A DNA stretch of 6,386 bases from an uncultured Pseudomonadota bacterium (GCA_937983055.1 CALJLA010000192.1:1-6386); one strand, 5' to 3'; positions 1 to 5,601 are shown, counted from the stretch's first letter. Program-made: numbers and translations. The notes: a model not told the origin generated them from the sequence alone.

Positions 1-1448
1 TGGTGCTACCGCCCCGAGCCCGACGAGGGTCTCAACGGCCGCAGCATCGGCTACGCGCGCGGCAAGGTGATGGGCGGCTGCACCTCGATCAACGCGATGA
101 TCTACATGCGCGGCCAGCAGAGCGACTACGACCACTGGGTCGAGCTGGGCAACCGCGGCTGGGGCTGGAACGACGTGCTGCCGTTTTTCCTGCGCATGGA
201 GGATTACGAGCACGGCGCGGACGATCTGCACGGCACCGGGGGCGAGCTGCCGGTACAGGAACGGCGGGTGAGCTGGGAGATTCTCGACGCCTGGCGCGAC
301 GCCGCCGAGGAATGCGGCATTCCCAAGATCGCGGAGTTCAACCGCGGCGACAATTTCGGCAACGCCTATTTCCAGGTGAACCAGCGCAAAGGCGTGCGCT
401 GGAATGCGGTGCGCGCCTTTTTGTGGCCGGTCAAGCAGCGCGCCAACCTGCGCGTCGTGGAAAGCACGCACGTCGCACGCCTGCGCATCGAGCGCGGCGA
501 CGGCGGGCTGCGCGCCACCGGGGTCGAACTGGCCCTGCCCGGCGGCGGCACCGGCTTCGCCGAGGCGCGGCGCGAGGTGCTGCTGAGCGCCGGCGCCATC
601 GGTTCGCCGCAGATCCTGCAGCTTTCCGGCATCGGCCCGGGGGCGTTGCTGCAGGCGCACGGCATCCCGGTGCTGCACGACCTGCCCGGCGTCGGCGAGA
701 ACCTGCACGACCACCGGCAGATCCGCATCCAGTACAAGGTGAAGAACACCGTCACGCTCAACGACCGCGCGCGCAGCCTGTTCGGCCGCATGAAAATGGG
801 GCTGGAGTACTTTCTGTTCCACACCGGGCCGCTCACCATGCCCCCATCCCAGCTCGGCGCCTTTGCGCGCAGCGATCCGTCGCAGCCGCCGGCCAATATC
901 CAATGGCATGTGCAGCCGCTGTCGCTGGACAAGTTCGGCGAACCGCTGCACCCCTTTTCCGCGATCACGCCGTCGGTCTGCAATTTGCGGCCGAGCAGCC
1001 GCGGGCATGTGCGCATCAAGAGCCCCGACCCGCACGCCCACCCCGCCATCCGGCTGAACTATCTGTCCACCGACGAGGACAAACGGGTGGCGGTCGATTC
1101 CATTCGCATGACCCGGCGCATCATGGTGGCAAAGGCGCTGGCGCGGTTCGCGCCGGAGGAGTACCGGCCCGGGCGCGCGGTCGAGTCGGAGGCCGGGCGC
1201 CGGCGCGGCGCGCCTCCGCCCCGGCCGAATTGGGCACCACGATTTTTCACCCGGTCGGCACTTGCAGGATGGGCGGCGATCCGATGGCGGTGGTGGACGA
1301 CCGGCTGCGGGTGCGCGGCGTGCGCGGCCTGCGGGTGATCGACGCTTCGGTCATGCCGCGCATTACCTCCGGCAATACCAATGCGCCGACGATGATGATC
1401 GCGGAGAAAGGCGCCGAGTTCGTGCGCCGCGACCGCGGCTTCATGTAA
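1..1448 (+). pseudogene. GMC-family FAD-dependent oxidoreductase (choline/alcohol dehydrogenase-like), 5' partial and frameshifted
   Basis: The reading frame is open from base 1 and gives the GMC signature 1 region (GKVMGGCTSINAMIYMRG, about 61-114). Signature 2 follows (GAIGSPQILQLSGIG, about 592-636), then the start of the GMC C-terminal domain (RPSSRGHVRIKSPDP and following). Frame 1 loses family similarity after about 1195. Similarity resumes in frame 3 as GTTIFHPVGTCRMG, with the presumed catalytic His at 1248-1250, and then SGNTNAPTMMIAEKG, the usual His/Asn catalytic pair of the family, ending at TAA 1446-1448. The shift fits loss of one base in a run of GC repeats, by true mutation or sequence error. 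The N-terminal Rossmann GxGxxG lies off the window. Family members oxidise alcohols such as choline, using FAD. The substrate cannot be told here. If the shift is real, the product lacks its active site. Confidence 0.9.
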
Positions 1449-1484
1449 GCGCGCGATGCGCGCGCGACGGGACAGGAGACAGGC

Positions 1485-1901
1485 ATGAGCGAAGGCGAAG
1501 TCACCCCGGCCACCGGCGCGGCACCCCGAGAATCGCTGGTCACGGTCGCGCACATCGTTTACGGGCTGCACACGCTTAGCCTGCTGATCGGCGCGAGCAG
1601 CTTCATGACTATCGTAGGTGCCTTCGTGTTCGGCATTCCCTCGATCATCGCCGTGATCCTGAACTATGCCAACGAGCGCGACGCGCACGGCACCTTTCTG
1701 GCCTCGCACTTCCGCTGGCAGATCCGCACCTTCTGGTTCGCCGCGCTGTGGGTGTTCGTGGCCCTGGTGCTGGTGTTCACGCTGATCGGCATTCCGGTGG
1801 CCTGGCTGATTGCCATGGCCGCCGGCTTGTGGGTTATCTACCGCATCGCGCGCGGCTGGCTGGCGCTGTCGAATCGCCGGCCGGTGGAGCCGATCGGTTG
1901 A
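1485..1901 (+). CDS. Small multi-pass inner-membrane protein, DUF4870-like
   Basis: This 138-residue protein starts at an ATG preceded by AGGAGA with about 6 bases of spacing, 36 bases after the GMC stop. A short polar N-terminus (about 1-18) is followed by hydrophobic segments at about 20-36, 40-60, 84-104 and 102-120, so three or four membrane passes. Between them lies a soluble loop, NERDAHGTFLASHFRWQIRTF. The layout of an early hydrophobic pair, a loop with H-x(3-6)-F-W-Q-like residues, and a long hydrophobic pair ending in IYRIARGW resembles DUF4870 proteins, which have no known function. That assignment is from pattern memory, not a search. It probably shares a transcript with the gene after it, whose start overlaps its stop. 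Confidence 0.8.
   Translation: MSEGEVTPATGAAPRESLVTVAHIVYGLHTLSLLIGASSFMTIVGAFVFGIPSIIAVILNYANERDAHGTFLASHFRWQIRTFWFAALWVFVALVLVFTLIGIPVAWLIAMAAGLWVIYRIARGWLALSNRRPVEPIG
1883..1889 (+). promoter_or_regulatory. Shine-Dalgarno supporting a TTG start
   Basis: GGTGGAG lies inside the 3' end of the DUF4870-like gene, 8 bases before the TTG at 1898. No ATG or GTG in that frame lies close by, so this site fixes the start of the next gene. Confidence 0.55.
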
Positions 1902-2311
1902 CCGCGCGGCGGCGCCCGCCCGCCGGCTTGCCGTCGGCACTGCTCGCGCTGTGGCTCGCGGCCGCTGCGCCGGCCGGTGCGGCCGACTATCTGCTGGTGC
2001 ATGCGGAAACCGACGGCGCGCTGCTCATCGATCGCGACAGCCTGCGCCGCACCGGCGAACGCGCCGAAGCCTGGACCCTGTACCGTTACGACCGTCCGGT
2101 GCCGCCGGCACCGGGCGAGCCCCGCCATGCCGCGATGCGCAGCCGGTATGTGCTCGACTGCCGGGCGCGCCGTCTGGCCATCACCGAGCGCATCTATCTC
2201 GCCTCGCCCGCCGGCACGGCGGTCGGGCGCGCCACCGTCGGCGATGCGCCGCTGCGCGAGGCAAACAGCCCATCCGAGCGGATGCTGCTCGCCGCGGTGT
2301 GCGGCCGATGA
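1898..2311 (+). CDS. Secreted/periplasmic protein resembling surface-adhesin E (Adhesin_E-like)
   Basis: This 137-residue protein is read from a TTG that overlaps the preceding TGA (TTGA). The start is chosen because GGTGGAG precedes it at good spacing and because it yields a complete Sec signal peptide. That peptide has an arginine-rich start (MTARRRPP), a hydrophobic core at about 11-25, and an AGA/A cleavage site near residue 28. The mature part shows IDRDSLRR, AWTLYRYD, a YVLDC motif (Cys88) and a terminal SPSERMLLAAVC (Cys135). The pattern D-x-x-S, x-W, Y-x-x-D-C, then S-x-x-E and a final C is that of the small Adhesin_E (PF16747-type) proteins; the two cysteines may pair. Some family members are surface proteins that bind host matrix, but many environmental homologues have no known role. 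It is probably translationally coupled to the membrane protein upstream. Confidence 0.75.
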   Translation: MTARRRPPAGLPSALLALWLAAAAPAGAADYLLVHAETDGALLIDRDSLRRTGERAEAWTLYRYDRPVPPAPGEPRHAAMRSRYVLDCRARRLAITERIYLASPAGTAVGRATVGDAPLREANSPSERMLLAAVCGR

Positions 2312-2317
2312 TGCGCG

Positions 2318-3055
2318 TCAGCCGGCTTCGCCGAGGGCGGTCCTGAGACGCCCGAGAAAGATCCGGATGCGCTTCGCGTTCTGACCGAGGTCGCTGCGGC
2401 CGACCCTCGATTTGGAGCGCACATCGACTGTCACCTCGCCGTCGCGCCCGGCAACGCGCACCACCATGTCGTCCTTGAAGCCGTAGAAACGCGAGGTCTG
2501 CGTCGCCTCGATGCGGCCTTCCGCCGCGTTGACCTCCACCAGCTTGAGCCCCATGCCGGCGATCACCGCCTGCGCCGCATCGATCACCCGCTGCCGAGGC
2601 GCCGAAGCGGTGAAAGTCTGCACATCCGGATAGGCCTCCTTCTGCTGCGCGGCCACCTCCGGGCCGTCATAGGCCACCGGGTGGTCGTCCGGCCCGCGCA
2701 GGCCGGCCACCGCCACGAACGCCGGCGGATCGTCGACATCGGTCGTGATGTCGTGGATGAAGGGCAGCGAGTCCAGCGTCTTCTTCCACCGCCACGGCAC
2801 ATAAGCCATCAGCCCGCCCACGACGATCCCCGGAATCGCCATCGCCAGCATCGCGGCGTCGCGCGGCGACGGCAGCAGCACGCCGATCAGCGAGAGCGCG
2901 GCGGCGGCGACGCCGCCGTAGAAACTCCAGCGCAGGATCTGGAAGCCTGTCCGAAAATGCCACAGGCCCAGCTGATAGCCGATGCCGGACAGCACTGCCG
3001 CGGCAATCGAGATCAACGCCAGCGCAAAGCCCACGCTCACCAGCCAGAACGCCAT
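2318..3055 (-). CDS. DUF1499 family membrane-anchored protein, downstream copy
   Basis: This 245-residue protein has hydrophobic segments at about 3-25, 43-62 and 68-86, followed by a soluble domain with DUF1499 hallmarks: TTDVDDPPAF (105-113), GRIEATQTSRFYGFKDD (180-196), VRVAG and DVRSKSRVGRSDLGQNAKRIR (211-231). The function of DUF1499 is unknown. The start is the ATG preceded by GGGAG at 6 bases. It aligns without gaps to the gene upstream, with 189 of 245 residues identical, but lacks that protein's first 11 residues. A small ATG frame 26 bases upstream (MDNRNGRKV) is out of frame and looks like the remnant of that extension. The pair probably forms an operon with 89 bases between genes. 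The gene is convergent with the Adhesin_E-like gene, six bases apart. Confidence 0.9.
   Translation of the reverse strand: MAFWLVSVGFALALISIAAAVLSGIGYQLGLWHFRTGFQILRWSFYGGVAAAALSLIGVLLPSPRDAAMLAMAIPGIVVGGLMAYVPWRWKKTLDSLPFIHDITTDVDDPPAFVAVAGLRGPDDHPVAYDGPEVAAQQKEAYPDVQTFTASAPRQRVIDAAQAVIAGMGLKLVEVNAAEGRIEATQTSRFYGFKDDMVVRVAGRDGEVTVDVRSKSRVGRSDLGQNAKRIRIFLGRLRTALGEAG
2682..2743. repeat. 62-base block identical to 3509-3570 (copy A)
   Basis: This stretch of the downstream DUF1499 gene matches 3509-3570 base for base, with no synonymous differences. Other equally conserved protein segments, such as the SKSRVGRS motif, carry several silent differences. Flanking bases back to about 2642 differ only a few times. 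It encodes the DDPPAFVAVAGLRGPDDHP region. Confidence 0.9.
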
Positions 3056-3087
3056 ACCTTTCTCCCGTTGCGATTGTCCATTTCACC

Positions 3088-3101
3088 GCGTCGCTGTCGC
3101 C
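3088..3101. repeat. 14-base leader repeat upstream of the downstream DUF1499 copy
   Basis: GCGTCGCTGTCGCC here is found again at 3949-3962, in each case just upstream of a DUF1499 gene. It suggests the duplication unit included upstream DNA that has since diverged. Confidence 0.55.
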
Positions 3102-3144
3102 CGGCGCGGTCGCCGCCGTCCCAGCGCGCCGGATCCGGTTCGCG

Positions 3145-3915
3145 CTAGCCGGCCTCGCCCAGCGCACCCTTCAGCCGCGCCAGGAACACGCGAATACGCT
3201 TCGCATTCTGACCCACGTCGCTGCGGCCCACCCGCGACTTCGAGCGCACGTCCACCTCGACCGCGCCGTCCTGCCCGGCAATGCGCACCACCACGTCGTC
3301 CTTGAAGCCGTAGAACAGCGAGGTGTGCGTTGCCTCGATCCGTCCCTCGCCGGCATTGGCCTCGACCAGTTCCATGCCCATGCCGGCAATCACCGCCTGC
3401 GCCTGCTCGAACACCCGCTGTCGCGGCGCCGCCGTCACCAGGGTCACCAGGTCGGGGTAAGCCTCGCGCTGCTGCGCGGCTACCTCCGGGCCGTCATAGG
3501 TCACCGGATGGTCGTCCGGCCCGCGCAGGCCGGCCACCGCCACGAACGCCGGCGGATCGTCGACATCGGTGGTGATGTCGTGAATGACCGGCAACGACTC
3601 CGCCGTTTGCTTGTAGCTCCATGGCACATAAGCAACCGCGCCGCCCACCACGATGCCGATCAGCGCCATGGCCAGCACCGCCGCCTTGCGTCGCGACGGC
3701 AGAAACACGCCGATCAGCGACAGCACCACTGCAGCGAGACCGCCGAAGAAGGCCCAGCGGATGATCTGAAAGCCGGTGCGAAAATGCCACAGGCCCATCT
3801 GGTAGCCAACGCCGGACAGCAGCGCCGCCGCGGCCGAGATCAGCGCGAGCGCGAAGCCCGCTGTCACAACCCAGTAAGCAAGCCGCTTTTGCGAGCGGGT
3901 GTCAGTACTATCCAT
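3145..3915 (-). CDS. DUF1499 family membrane-anchored protein, upstream copy
   Basis: This 256-residue protein starts at the ATG (3915-3913 on the minus strand) that follows a strong GAGGAGGAG at 3 bases. The frame is open for 62 more codons upstream, but those are arginine-rich non-coding-like sequence. The protein has a polar N-terminus MDSTDTRSQK, three hydrophobic segments (about 14-36, 54-73, 79-97), then the DUF1499 domain with TTDVDDPPAF, GRIEATHTSLFYGFKDD and DVRSKSRVGRSDVGQNAKRIR. The conserved charged and aromatic residues of the domain are all present, so both copies look functional. It is the first gene of a two-gene minus-strand unit with a candidate TACAAT box 94 bases upstream of the start. 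The role is unknown. Confidence 0.92.
   Translation of the reverse strand: MDSTDTRSQKRLAYWVVTAGFALALISAAAALLSGVGYQMGLWHFRTGFQIIRWAFFGGLAAVVLSLIGVFLPSRRKAAVLAMALIGIVVGGAVAYVPWSYKQTAESLPVIHDITTDVDDPPAFVAVAGLRGPDDHPVTYDGPEVAAQQREAYPDLVTLVTAAPRQRVFEQAQAVIAGMGMELVEANAGEGRIEATHTSLFYGFKDDVVVRIAGQDGAVEVDVRSKSRVGRSDVGQNAKRIRVFLARLKGALGEAG
3509..3570. repeat. 62-base block identical to 2682-2743 (copy B)
   Basis: This is the matching block in the upstream DUF1499 gene, in the same orientation, part of the overall tandem gene duplication. Confidence 0.9.
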
Positions 3916-3948
3916 TCGCTCCTCCTCGTGTTCTCGGCCGATCCGGTG

Positions 3949-3962
3949 GCGTCGCTGTCGCC
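3949..3962. repeat. 14-base leader repeat upstream of the upstream DUF1499 copy
   Basis: This is the same GCGTCGCTGTCGCC as at 3088-3101, lying 34-47 bases before the ATG of the first DUF1499 gene on the minus strand. Confidence 0.55.
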
Positions 3963-4008
3963 GCCTTGCGACAACCACCGGCACAGGTGCGTGCCGCAGC
4001 GAGACCGA

Positions 4009-4014
4009 ATTGTA
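4009..4014 (-). promoter_or_regulatory. Candidate -10 box for the DUF1499 pair
   Basis: On the minus strand this reads TACAAT, five of six matches to the sigma-70 -10 consensus, in an otherwise very GC-rich region. No good TTGACA-like -35 lies 16-18 bases upstream, so either an activator helps or the match is chance. Transcription would begin near 4002, leaving a leader of about 87 bases. Confidence 0.35.
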
Positions 4015-4072
4015 TCCCTTGCCCTCGCCCGGCACGGCCGCCTCTGCCGGCGCCGGCCACAACCGTTGCGGC

Positions 4073-4084
4073 GAGACGCGTCTC
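4073..4084. promoter_or_regulatory. 12-bp perfect palindrome, candidate operator
   Basis: GAGACGCGTCTC is its own reverse complement. It lies about 60 bases upstream of the minus-strand TACAAT box and 137 bases before the small ORF on the plus strand, a plausible place for a dimeric regulator. No regulator is identifiable. Confidence 0.35.
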
Positions 4085-4096
4085 CGATGCACTGGC

Positions 4097-4113
4097 GGCA
4101 TAGATGCTATGCC
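4097..4113. promoter_or_regulatory. Inverted repeat GGCATAG-ATG-CTATGCC, candidate operator or hairpin
   Basis: Two perfect 7-base arms flank a 3-base spacer, 12 bases from the palindrome at 4073-4084. It is less GC-rich than its surroundings, which makes chance pairing less likely. It could be a protein-binding dyad or a small hairpin in a plus-strand leader. Confidence 0.4.
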
Positions 4114-4220
4114 CGATCAGGGTCTTCACTTGCAGGCCGGTCGCGCCGATCTTGTAGGCATCGCGGAAAGTCGCCCGCCGTGCCGGCGCGGCGCACCCGC
4201 AACGCTATGGAGTAAACAGC

Positions 4221-4379
4221 ATGGAAGCCATTCTCAGGAATCTGCAATCGCTCTTCGGCCGCGCGCAATCGTCCGAAGGCGTGCCCCCGGCGGCAAGCCA
4301 GCCCGCCCGCACGGCCGACGCCAAGCGTCTGCCCGGCGCGCTGTCGTTTCGCCTGATGAGCGATCGGGTGCATCTGTAA
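4221..4379 (+). CDS. Small hypothetical protein, 52 residues (MEAIL-type)
   Basis: The ATG follows GGAG at 8 bases and the frame ends at TAA 4377-4379. The product starts MEAILRNLQSLFGRAQ and ends RLMSDRVHL, with a proline/alanine-rich middle (about 20-32). About 80% of codons end in G or C, matching the neighbouring real genes, and a hairpin begins 7 bases after the stop. No family is recognised. The first 15 residues could form a short amphipathic helix; there is no signal peptide or membrane segment. It shares its length and opening MEA[I/V]L with the small ORF at 4731, but the rest does not align. It could still be a chance ORF. Confidence 0.5.
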   Translation: MEAILRNLQSLFGRAQSSEGVPPAASQPARTADAKRLPGALSFRLMSDRVHL

Positions 4380-4386
4380 CACCCTC

Positions 4387-4423
4387 GCCGCCGTCGGGGA
4401 TTCATCTCCGCCGGCGGCAATTT
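4387..4423 (+). terminator. Hairpin after the first small ORF, possible intrinsic terminator
   Basis: A 7-bp stem (GCCGCCG with CGGCGGC) continues, after one mismatch, into a further 6 bp closed by a TTCA loop. AATTTC follows, so the U-tract is weak. Its position just after the stop at 4379 supports a terminator or 3'-end protecting role. Confidence 0.4.
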
Positions 4424-4677
4424 CAGCGCGCTGCCGGCGGCGCCACGCCGCCGCGCGCATGTGCGAACCCGCGGAAGCGGCCGGCGCAGGCCGCCGTCAT
4501 CGTAGGCGGCGGTCTCTCGAGCCGCGCAGGCGGCGGCACGTCACTTCATCCGCGGCAGAAGTGTGCCGCGGCGCGCTGTCTGCAAATCCCGACACTTCGC
4601 GGTCAGTCGAGACATCCATGCGCGAATGGCATGTCTACTATGCGCAGGACTGTATTTCTCTCCAGCGGTTCCACCCC

Positions 4678-4683
4678 TATAGT
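4678..4683 (+). promoter_or_regulatory. Candidate -10 box for the second small ORF
   Basis: TATAGT (five of six to TATAAT) sits 48 bases before the ATG at 4731. The expected -35 position holds only TTTCTC-like sequence. A similar TACAGT lies at almost the same distance before the next gene, which supports both as promoter parts. Confidence 0.35.
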
Positions 4684-4730
4684 GATCCCATGCGCAAAGC
4701 ATCCGCTTTGCAACTGACAAGGAGGTCGTC

Positions 4731-4889
4731 ATGGAAGCAGTTTTGAACAAGTCGGGCGCCGCCGATAAATCGTCGGCCAGGCGGTTCAGCGAGAAGGTGC
4801 GCGCCTTCCTGCAATCGGCGGGGCACAGCATCGACCGCTACCTCAACCGGCTGTACGAGAGCCTGCCGAAGGATCGCCCCAACGTCTGA
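4731..4889 (+). CDS. Small hypothetical protein, 52 residues (MEAVL-type)
   Basis: The ATG is preceded by a textbook AAGGAGGT at 4 bases, the best ribosome site in the window. The frame ends at TGA 4887-4889, and a strong intrinsic terminator follows 39 bases later. The product is highly charged: MEAVLNKSGAADKSSARRFS, then a stretch with helix-like spacing of hydrophobic residues, KVRAFLQSAGHSIDRYLNRL (about 23-42), and a polar end PKDRPNV. That stretch would form an amphipathic helix. There is no signal peptide, and the protein is probably cytoplasmic. No family is recognised. A candidate promoter, ribosome site, ORF and terminator in order make this a convincing stand-alone gene, likely well expressed if the promoter is active. 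Confidence 0.7.
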   Translation: MEAVLNKSGAADKSSARRFSEKVRAFLQSAGHSIDRYLNRLYESLPKDRPNV

Positions 4890-4928
4890 AGACGAAACGC
4901 CGGCCGCACGCGAGGCGGCGCACACGCC

Positions 4929-4962
4929 GGCGGGAGCCCGACAGGGCTCCCGCCTTCGTTTT
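4929..4962 (+). terminator. Strong intrinsic terminator after the second small ORF
   Basis: A perfect 11-bp stem, GGCGGGAGCCC with GGGCTCCCGCC, is closed by a GACA loop and followed by TTCGTTTT. It ends transcription of the 4731 gene. Confidence 0.85.
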
Positions 4963-5056
4963 GCGCGGGCGCTTCTGTCATCGGCCGGAAACTTCATGCG
5001 TCGGCGGCATGGCGCTTATGCGCACGCAAGGCATTCTGCCGCCGCGCGGTGGCACC

Positions 5057-5062
5057 TACAGT
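5057..5062 (+). promoter_or_regulatory. Candidate -10 box for the second Adhesin_E-like gene
   Basis: TACAGT, followed by G as in the TATAGTG upstream of the small ORF, lies 49 bases before the ATG at 5111. It matches the -10 consensus at four of six positions, with TTCTGC at the -35 position. It is weak alone; the parallel with 4678-4683 is the main support. Confidence 0.3.
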
Positions 5063-5097
5063 GGCAACGATCCGCCGCAGTCGCGGCGACTTTTTGG

Positions 5098-5104
5098 AAA
5101 GGAG
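5098..5104 (+). promoter_or_regulatory. Shine-Dalgarno that decides between two ATGs
   Basis: AAAGGAG directly abuts an ATG at 5105 but stands 6 bases before the ATG at 5111. The second spacing is workable and the first is not, so 5111 is taken as the start. Confidence 0.7.
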
Positions 5105-5110
5105 ATGAGC

Positions 5111-5569
5111 ATGTCAGACCTTAATCGTGGTTTTGCGGCCGCATCCCGCGCAGTCAGGCAGTCGGCGGCGGCGCTTCTCGTCGCGCTGGCCACACTGTGG
5201 CCGGCAGTGTCCCCGGCCGCCGACGGCGATGCCGTGGTCGCGGTGAACTGGAAATCGCTCGAGCGCTCCGATGGGTTCACCCAGGTATGGTCCACCACCA
5301 CCTTCCCCGCCACCATCACCCTCGGGCATGGCCTGTACCCGCACCGTTCGCAGCGGCTGCACTATGCGATCGATTGCGAGCGTCGGACCTTTGGCGTGAC
5401 GCAATGGCTGCTGACGGACGAGGCAGGTGGCGCCGGACAGGTGGTCTGGTCGGGCCGTTCGCATGCGTCGGCGTTCTCCACGCCCTGGCCCGGTTCAGCG
5501 GAGGAGGCAATCGTCTCGCAGGCCTGCGCGCGTGCGCGCGGCGCGGACCTCGCGCTGCGCATCGACTGA
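5111..5569 (+). CDS. Secreted/periplasmic protein, Adhesin_E-like, second copy of the fold
   Basis: This 152-residue protein starts at the ATG correctly spaced from AAAGGAG. A long Sec signal peptide has a positive N-region (residues 1-16), a hydrophobic core (17-31, AAALLVALATLW) and cleavage near SPA/A at about 36. The mature part holds FTQVWSTTTF, LHYAIDC (Cys89), WSGRSHAS, then PGSAEEAIVSQAC (Cys139). This is the same order as in the 1898-2311 protein: a W/T strand, Y-x-x-D-C-x-x-R, and P/S-S-x-E before a last Cys about 50 residues on. Both fit the small Adhesin_E-type family, and the cysteines may form a disulfide. The gene has its own candidate promoter and terminator, so it is probably monocistronic. 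Its binding partner is unknown. Confidence 0.75.
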   Translation: MSDLNRGFAAASRAVRQSAAALLVALATLWPAVSPAADGDAVVAVNWKSLERSDGFTQVWSTTTFPATITLGHGLYPHRSQRLHYAIDCERRTFGVTQWLLTDEAGGAGQVVWSGRSHASAFSTPWPGSAEEAIVSQACARARGADLALRID

Positions 5570-5601
5570 GCCGGCAGGGTCCGTGGTGCCGGCACGGCAT
5601 G

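Larger units (their letters stand above)
3916..4220. other. Intergenic regulatory interval between divergent genes
   Basis: These 305 bases separate the minus-strand DUF1499 pair from the plus-strand small ORF. I see no convincing gene here; the long open frames crossing it are arginine-rich GC artefacts. It holds the strong GAGGAGGAG ribosome site, the leader repeat, a TACAAT box on the minus strand, a 12-bp palindrome and a 7-3-7 inverted repeat. It would have to supply promoters in both directions. Confidence 0.6.
4380..4730. other. Gene-free, hairpin-rich GC interval
   Basis: These 351 bases contain no ORF I trust. After the hairpin at 4387-4418 come a perfect 8-bp stem (4435-4442 with 4446-4453, loop CCA) and a 6-bp stem (4490-4495 with 4505-4510). 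None of the later ones has a U-tract. The last 80 bases are less GC-rich and carry a TATAGT box before the second small ORF. A structured RNA is possible but GC-rich sequence makes such stems cheap. Confidence 0.4.

Noticed and set aside
366..1049. Antisense open frame of 227 codons within the GMC gene
   Set aside because: It mirrors a real coding region with clear family signatures, shows no motif, and reflects high GC with few stop codons.
3..1200. Long open plus-strand frame 3 through the GMC gene (481 codons in all)
   Set aside because: It is arginine/alanine-rich with no motifs until about 1227. Only its last 70 or so codons are genuine GMC sequence, after the frame break.
1449..1463. 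Small GCGCGC-GAT-GCGCGC stem after the GMC stop
   Set aside because: It has no U-tract and an alternating GC arm that self-pairs trivially; not called as a terminator.
1059..1940. Antisense open frame of 293 codons across the GMC 3' end and the DUF4870-like gene
   Set aside because: Its composition is His/Arg/Ala-rich, it has no motif, and it lies opposite two supported genes.
4047..4058. Palindrome GCCGGCGCCGGC-like sequence
   Set aside because: Self-complementary GGC/GCC runs are common by chance at this GC content, so I do not call it an operator.
3916..4101. Extension of the upstream DUF1499 gene to a start at 4101
   Set aside because: The extra 62 residues are Arg/Pro/Val-rich without similarity in the other copy, whereas the ATG at 3915 has a strong GAGGAGGAG site.
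3325..4215. Plus-strand open frame of 296 codons opposite the upstream DUF1499 gene
   Set aside because: It is the shadow of a gene with an obvious family match; the similar frame at 2681-3148 opposite the other copy arises from the same duplication.
4107..4460. Minus-strand open frame of 117 codons opposite the first small ORF
   Set aside because: It is Arg/Ala-rich with no motif, and a GC-driven open frame is the simpler explanation; the plus-strand ORF has ribosome site, codon bias and a following hairpin.
3899..4717. Plus-strand open frame of 272 codons across the intergenic region
   Set aside because: It is low-complexity arginine-rich, overlaps better-supported small genes in another frame, and has no ribosome site.
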